Assembly (NCBI GenBank): GCA_033850885.1
Contig: JAWWPG010000046.1
Coordinates: 127,543 to 191,542, forward strand
Direction: 5' to 3'
DNA: 64,000 nucleotides
DNA from: JAWWPG01 sp033850885
GTDB taxonomy: Bacteria > Actinomycetota > Actinomycetes > Propionibacteriales > Nocardioidaceae
This document shows positions 60,816 to 64,000 of the stretch, in pieces. Position 1 is the first letter of the stretch; each line of letters opens with the position of its first letter. Both the position numbers and the translations under genes were made by a program. The notes beneath the pieces were generated by a model, which saw only the letters and a program-made list of their open reading frames with translations, ran no database searches and had not been told where the DNA came from.

Positions 60816-61195
60816 ACGATGCGCGAGGGCCGCATCCGCAGGCTCTCCTTGACGAGGTGACGAAGCTTGATCTCGCCGGTCCCTTCCAGTCCCGACTGGC
60901 GGGTCTGGAGCTGCACCCAGTCGGGATGTGAAAATCGGAGCTCGTAGACCTCCTCGGCGGAGACGATCCGTTCGCGGCCAGGCACCGCGCTCCCCAGTGT
61001 GTTCAGCATGGTGGTCTTGCCGGCCTGGGTCCCCCCGGAAACGATGATGTTCAGGCCCGCGACCACACACGCGTCGAGGAACCGAGCCGCCCCGGGAGTG
61101 AGGGTGCCCAGCGCCACCAGATCGTCGAGCCGGTCCGCCTTGACGACGAACTTACGAATGTTCACCGCAATGAAGCTAAGTCGCATAGGAAACAC
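60809..61195 (-). pseudogene. tadA: Middle fragment of the Tad ATPase gene
   Basis: About 115 codons of TadA/CpaF: NIRKFVVKADRLDDLVALGTL, Walker A VSGGTQAGKTTMLNTL (about residue 53), VSAEEVYELRFSHPDWVQLQTR and LVKESLRMRPSRIV. The final GG-TAA comes from the casposon end. The 3' fragment is at 45934-46410. The N-terminal 200 or so residues expected upstream are missing: homology fades near 61170, so a second break lies there. EEVYELRFSHPDW replaces the usual EDTAELR, so the protein family is somewhat diverged. Confidence 0.88.
60816..60829. repeat. Right 14-bp target-site duplication
   Basis: ACGATGCGCGAGGG, identical to 46397-46410. It joins directly to the tadA middle fragment, where on the minus strand it encodes PSRI of the Walker B region. 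Confidence 0.95.
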
Positions 61196-61731
61196 ACAGG
61201 GGACTCACAGGTTGCGGGGTGCGGGATGAACACGACAGGCACTCGTCAGGCCGCTCCCCCGCTGAAGGTTCAGGTCACTGTGTTCGAACCCAGTATCGCC
61301 CACGAGCATATGTGCAGGTCAGAGGCGTTATTTCGAGAAATCTGAATCGTCGTGCCATGTACGTGCCACTAGCCCCCGCGTCGATAGCGACGATTAGTGG
61401 CACGAAACCCGGCCGATGGCTTTGCAGGAAAACCTGCCCGCAGTTCGGCACCGAAGAATCGCGCAACGACGACGGCGCTGCCACCGTGGACAGTGGCGGC
61501 CTCCGATTACCCCGTGGTGCCGTCGAGATGGGCCTCCGTCATCGCGTCCCTGGCGGGATGGCGGAGGCTTCCTAGGGGTCGGCTGCCGAACGGTCGCGGT
61601 CGGTGCACGGGAGGACGTTTCCTGCCCCGGGGTGCTGCCATCTGGTGCTCTGGACACGCCACGAGGGTCGGGTGGATGCTGTTGCGGATCAGCATCTCGG
61701 CTGCCCTTCGCGGCGGGGTAAGGAGCATGCC
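61196..61731. other. Non-coding junction with a tRNA-like remnant and hairpins
   Basis: No gene is supported. At 61277-61305 a sequence with TTCGAACCC followed by ATCGCCCA looks like the T-arm and acceptor end of a tRNA, but the T-stem has an extra base, so it is not a working tRNA. A long hairpin lies at 61362-61404: CGTGCCACTA and TAGTGGCACG around inner CGTCG/CGACG. A smaller one (GCAGGAAAACCTGC) follows near 61428. This may be an old attachment site of a different element. AAGGAG before 61732 serves the next gene. Confidence 0.4.
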
Positions 61732-62898
61732 ATGTCGCGTCGTATTGGCTTTGCGATAGCCACATTTGTGGCAGCGGTGGTGGGGTTGCTGGTGGGTCTT
61801 TCCGGTCCCTCAAGAGCGGGCACGGGAGGCGTGGCCAACGGTTCGACCGGGCCGGTGTGGGTAGCAGTCAGCGCCGGCAGCTTCTACACCTGCGGGATTC
61901 GCCGAGACCGGACTCTGTGGTGCTGGGGAAACAATAGCTCCGGTCAGCTGGGGCTCGGCGACACCACCGACCGGTGGACCCCGACCCAGGTTGGCACCGA
62001 GACCGACTGGGCCCACCTCCGGGCCGGGAGCGACCACACCTGTGCCACCCGCACCGACCGCACCCTGTGGTGCTGGGGATGGAACGCCTACGGTCAGCTC
62101 GGCCTCGGCGACACCACCGTCCGGTTGATCCCCACCCAGGTTGGCACCGACACCGGCTGGGCGCACCTCAGCGCCGGTGCCGGCGCCCACACCTGCGCCA
62201 CCCGCACCGACCACACCCTGTGGTGCTGGGGATACAACCGCAACGGTCAGCTCGGGCTCGGCGACACCAGCGACCGGTTGATCCCCACCCAGGTTGGCAC
62301 CGACACCAACTGGGCCCACCCCTGGGCCGGCGGCGTCCACACCTGCGCCACCCGCACCGACCACACCCTATGGTGCTGGGGATGGAACCACTACGGTCAG
62401 CTCGGGCTCGGCGACACCACTAAACGGTTGACCCCGACCCAAGTTGGCACCGACACCGACTGGGCCTACCTCCAGCCCGGCGACTGGCACACCTGCGCCA
62501 CCCGCACCGATCACACCCTCTGGTGCTGGGGGTACAACATCCACGGCGAGCTCGGGCTCGGCGACACCACCAAACGAACCACCCCCACCGAGGTCGGCAC
62601 CAGCACCGACTGGGCCCGCCTGACCGCCGGCAGCTTCCACAATTGCGCCACCCGCACCGACCACACCCTGTGGTGCTGGGGACAGAACACATTTGGCGAG
62701 CTCGGCCTCGGCGACGACACCCACCGGCTAACCCCGACCCAAGTTGGCACCGACACCGGATGGGCTCGCGTCGACGGCAGCTACCACCACACCTGCGCAA
62801 TCCGCACGGACCACACCCTGTGGTGCTGGGGAGACAACTACAACGGTCAACTCGGCCTCGGCGACACCACCGACCGGCTAGTCCCCACGCGAGTCTAG
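61732..62898 (+). CDS. Secreted RCC1-repeat protein
   Basis: A 388-residue exported protein. Signal peptide: MSRRIGFAIATFVAAVVGLL to a cleavage site near RAG (about residue 33). The rest consists of seven RCC1-type units of about 50 residues, each with TCATRTDHTLWCWG, GQLGLGD and TPTQVGTDT. This builds a seven-bladed propeller. The paired cysteines in each unit suggest disulfides outside the cell. DNA repeats of about 150 bases are highly alike, pointing to recent duplication or gene conversion. RBS AAGGAG precedes the ATG. Confidence 0.85.
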   Translation: MSRRIGFAIATFVAAVVGLLVGLSGPSRAGTGGVANGSTGPVWVAVSAGSFYTCGIRRDRTLWCWGNNSSGQLGLGDTTDRWTPTQVGTETDWAHLRAGSDHTCATRTDRTLWCWGWNAYGQLGLGDTTVRLIPTQVGTDTGWAHLSAGAGAHTCATRTDHTLWCWGYNRNGQLGLGDTSDRLIPTQVGTDTNWAHPWAGGVHTCATRTDHTLWCWGWNHYGQLGLGDTTKRLTPTQVGTDTDWAYLQPGDWHTCATRTDHTLWCWGYNIHGELGLGDTTKRTTPTEVGTSTDWARLTAGSFHNCATRTDHTLWCWGQNTFGELGLGDDTHRLTPTQVGTDTGWARVDGSYHHTCAIRTDHTLWCWGDNYNGQLGLGDTTDRLVPTRV

Positions 62899-63047
62899 GC
62901 AAACGACCACAGGGCCGGCATAAGCGAGCTGTTCGCCACGGTCACCCCGACGGCTCCCACCTCACCCTCCGGCGGGTCACAAACGCTAGGCGAGTCGGCG
63001 TCCCGTCGCCGCGAGAACGAGCTGGGGCGGCGCCGCGTGACCGAGAT

Positions 63048-63385
63048 TCAGCGCCACCGGTCCTCACGAGCACGTGCCAGCACCGCAATCTGACGACGTC
63101 GGTACAGCCTGACCCCTTCCCGGTGGACGACGTAGGGCAACCGGTCGGCCCGTGACAGCTCGCTCAGACGCGAGCGGTTCACGCCGTACGCGTGGGCGGC
63201 GTGCTGCCCGGTGAGCCAGTACGAGTCGGGGTCGTGGACGTGCCCGCGCCAGTCGTAAAGGTCGACAGCCAAGTGCTCGACGTCGGCCCGCTACAGCGCC
63301 CGGTGCGCGTACCGCCGCCGGCCCGGGCGCAGCCGAGTATCTCAGATGCCTCAAGCAACGTGACAGCGTCCACCGCGCGGCGCAT
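63048..63385 (-). pseudogene. Decayed HTH DNA-binding protein gene
   Basis: The last 74 codons (63048-63272) read AVDLYDWRGHVHDPDSYWLT, GVNRSRLSELSRADRLPYVV and LYRRRQIAVLARAR, a MerR/excisionase-like winged helix. Upstream, in other frames, ATG 63385 begins MRRAVDAVTLLEASEILG, which fits the usual N-terminus. A frameshift near 63325 and an in-frame TAG at about 63292 separate the parts. A short functional protein from TTG 63272 cannot be excluded. Confidence 0.55.
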
Positions 63386-63572
63386 GGCAGGAAGATACAG
63401 ATGAGTGGCCGGCCTGCTCGTCCTCGATCCCGGTCGATAGGAGCGAGGTGGGGGTTCGGCAGGGAGCCGTGGGCTGACCATCGGCATAGGTACGGCCCGC
63501 GTCCTCTTCGGTTTGAGAGACTAGGCGTATGGATGGCTGGACACACGGCGGGTGTAGCGGTCCGCCGCCTGG

Positions 63573-64000
63573 TCACCCGATGTGAACCCAGCTCGCCACT
63601 GAGGGTGTGCCGCTGCTGTCGACCAGGAACAGCATGTAGTAGCCCGGTGCTGCCACGTTCGCAGACGGTGCGGTGGCGGTGATCATTCCTGCGCCGGCGG
63701 TGGTCGCTAGCGGGATGTTGCGTGCGGTGAAGTCCACCGTGTGGGTGGCTGCACCGGGTGCCATCAGCACCGCGCGGCTTGTCGTGTCCGGTGTGGTGAT
63801 GGTGAAGGTGCCACCGTTGGCGACTTGGGATGGCGCGTCGGTGATCGTCGGCTGTGGCGCGGCTAGATACGGCGGGGAGAAGATTTCCATGGTGTTGCCG
63901 CCACCCTGCGCCCCAGTGTCACCCGCCGATAGGATGCGACCGTCCGGTAGCAGCACCGCCGACGAGTGGTATCCACGTCGCTCGATCTGCGACGCGAGGG
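63573..64000 (-). CDS. Galactose-oxidase-like protein, C-terminal part only
   Basis: The gene enters from the right edge; 141 residues are visible. HSSAVLLPDGRILSAGDTG is the last kelch-type blade of galactose oxidase-like proteins, and MEIFSPPYLAAPQPTITDAP begins the Ig-like C-terminal domain (DUF1929), which ends TPSVASWVHIG. MEIFSPPYL is highly conserved in this family of secreted copper-radical oxidases. Copper ligands of the N-terminal part are outside the window, so activity cannot be judged. Confidence 0.85.
   Translation of the reverse strand, partial: LASQIERRGYHSSAVLLPDGRILSAGDTGAQGGGNTMEIFSPPYLAAPQPTITDAPSQVANGGTFTITTPDTTSRAVLMAPGAATHTVDFTARNIPLATTAGAGMITATAPSANVAAPGYYMLFLVDSSGTPSVASWVHIG

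Noticed and set aside
61277..61305. A functional tRNA gene
   Set aside because: Only the T-arm and acceptor-like end are recognisable and the T-stem has an extra base; no D-arm or anticodon arm could be drawn.

Overview
The window is high-GC actinobacterial chromosome. Mycothione reductase, ClgR beside cinA and pgsA, an FtsK/RodZ-like/RimO cluster, a paaABCDE operon, an Rv3654c-type Tad cluster and many 4-base GTGA/ATGA gene overlaps all fit the Nocardioidaceae or a close relative. The genus is an inference.

Layout. 1-8893 (minus strand): partial S9 peptidase, GlsB-like protein, clgR-cinA-pgsA-rimO, RodZ-like protein, ftsK, phosphoesterase. 8941-15506: cytochrome bd locus (cydA, cydB, fused cydDC) divergent from a BlaI/MecI-type repressor. 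15658-20965: a four-gene cassette of ECF-like sigma factor, small unknown, subtilisin-like protease and TPR-CHAT (caspase-like) protein. 21049-26400: membrane protein, rnj, dapA, folA, thyA. 26536-31073: three-subunit molybdenum hydroxylase and a VOC protein. 31197-34972: phenylacetyl-CoA epoxidase. 35112-38335: mycothione reductase and an ABC exporter. 38534-41674 (plus strand): secreted and membrane proteins. 41708-46396: PrmC-like methyltransferase and Tad pilus genes, including a 57-residue Flp-like protein.

The main discovery is at 46397-60829. The Tad ATPase gene (tadA) is split inside its Walker B region by a 14,405-bp element (46411-60815). The element has perfect 11-bp terminal inverted repeats and is bracketed by a perfect 14-bp direct repeat. 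It encodes a solo Cas1 with a zinc-finger/HTH tail, a family B DNA polymerase with intact exonuclease and polymerase motifs, an HNH nuclease and small HTH proteins. No Cas2, CRISPR array or effector is visible. This is the architecture of a casposon (a Cas1-dependent, self-synthesising transposon). Removing the element with one copy of the repeat restores the reading frame between the two tadA fragments. Cargo lies at both ends, partly at visibly lower GC: a membrane-anchored protein, a deoxyribosyltransferase/TIR-fold protein, a MazG-like pyrophosphohydrolase, a DUF3883-type nuclease candidate, an EVE-domain protein and a lamin-tail-like secreted protein. Several belong to families met in defence islands.

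60830-64000: the middle fragment of tadA, whose 5' part is also missing, then a tRNA-like remnant and hairpins, an RCC1-repeat secreted protein, a decayed HTH gene and the C-terminal end of a galactose-oxidase-like protein running off the right edge.
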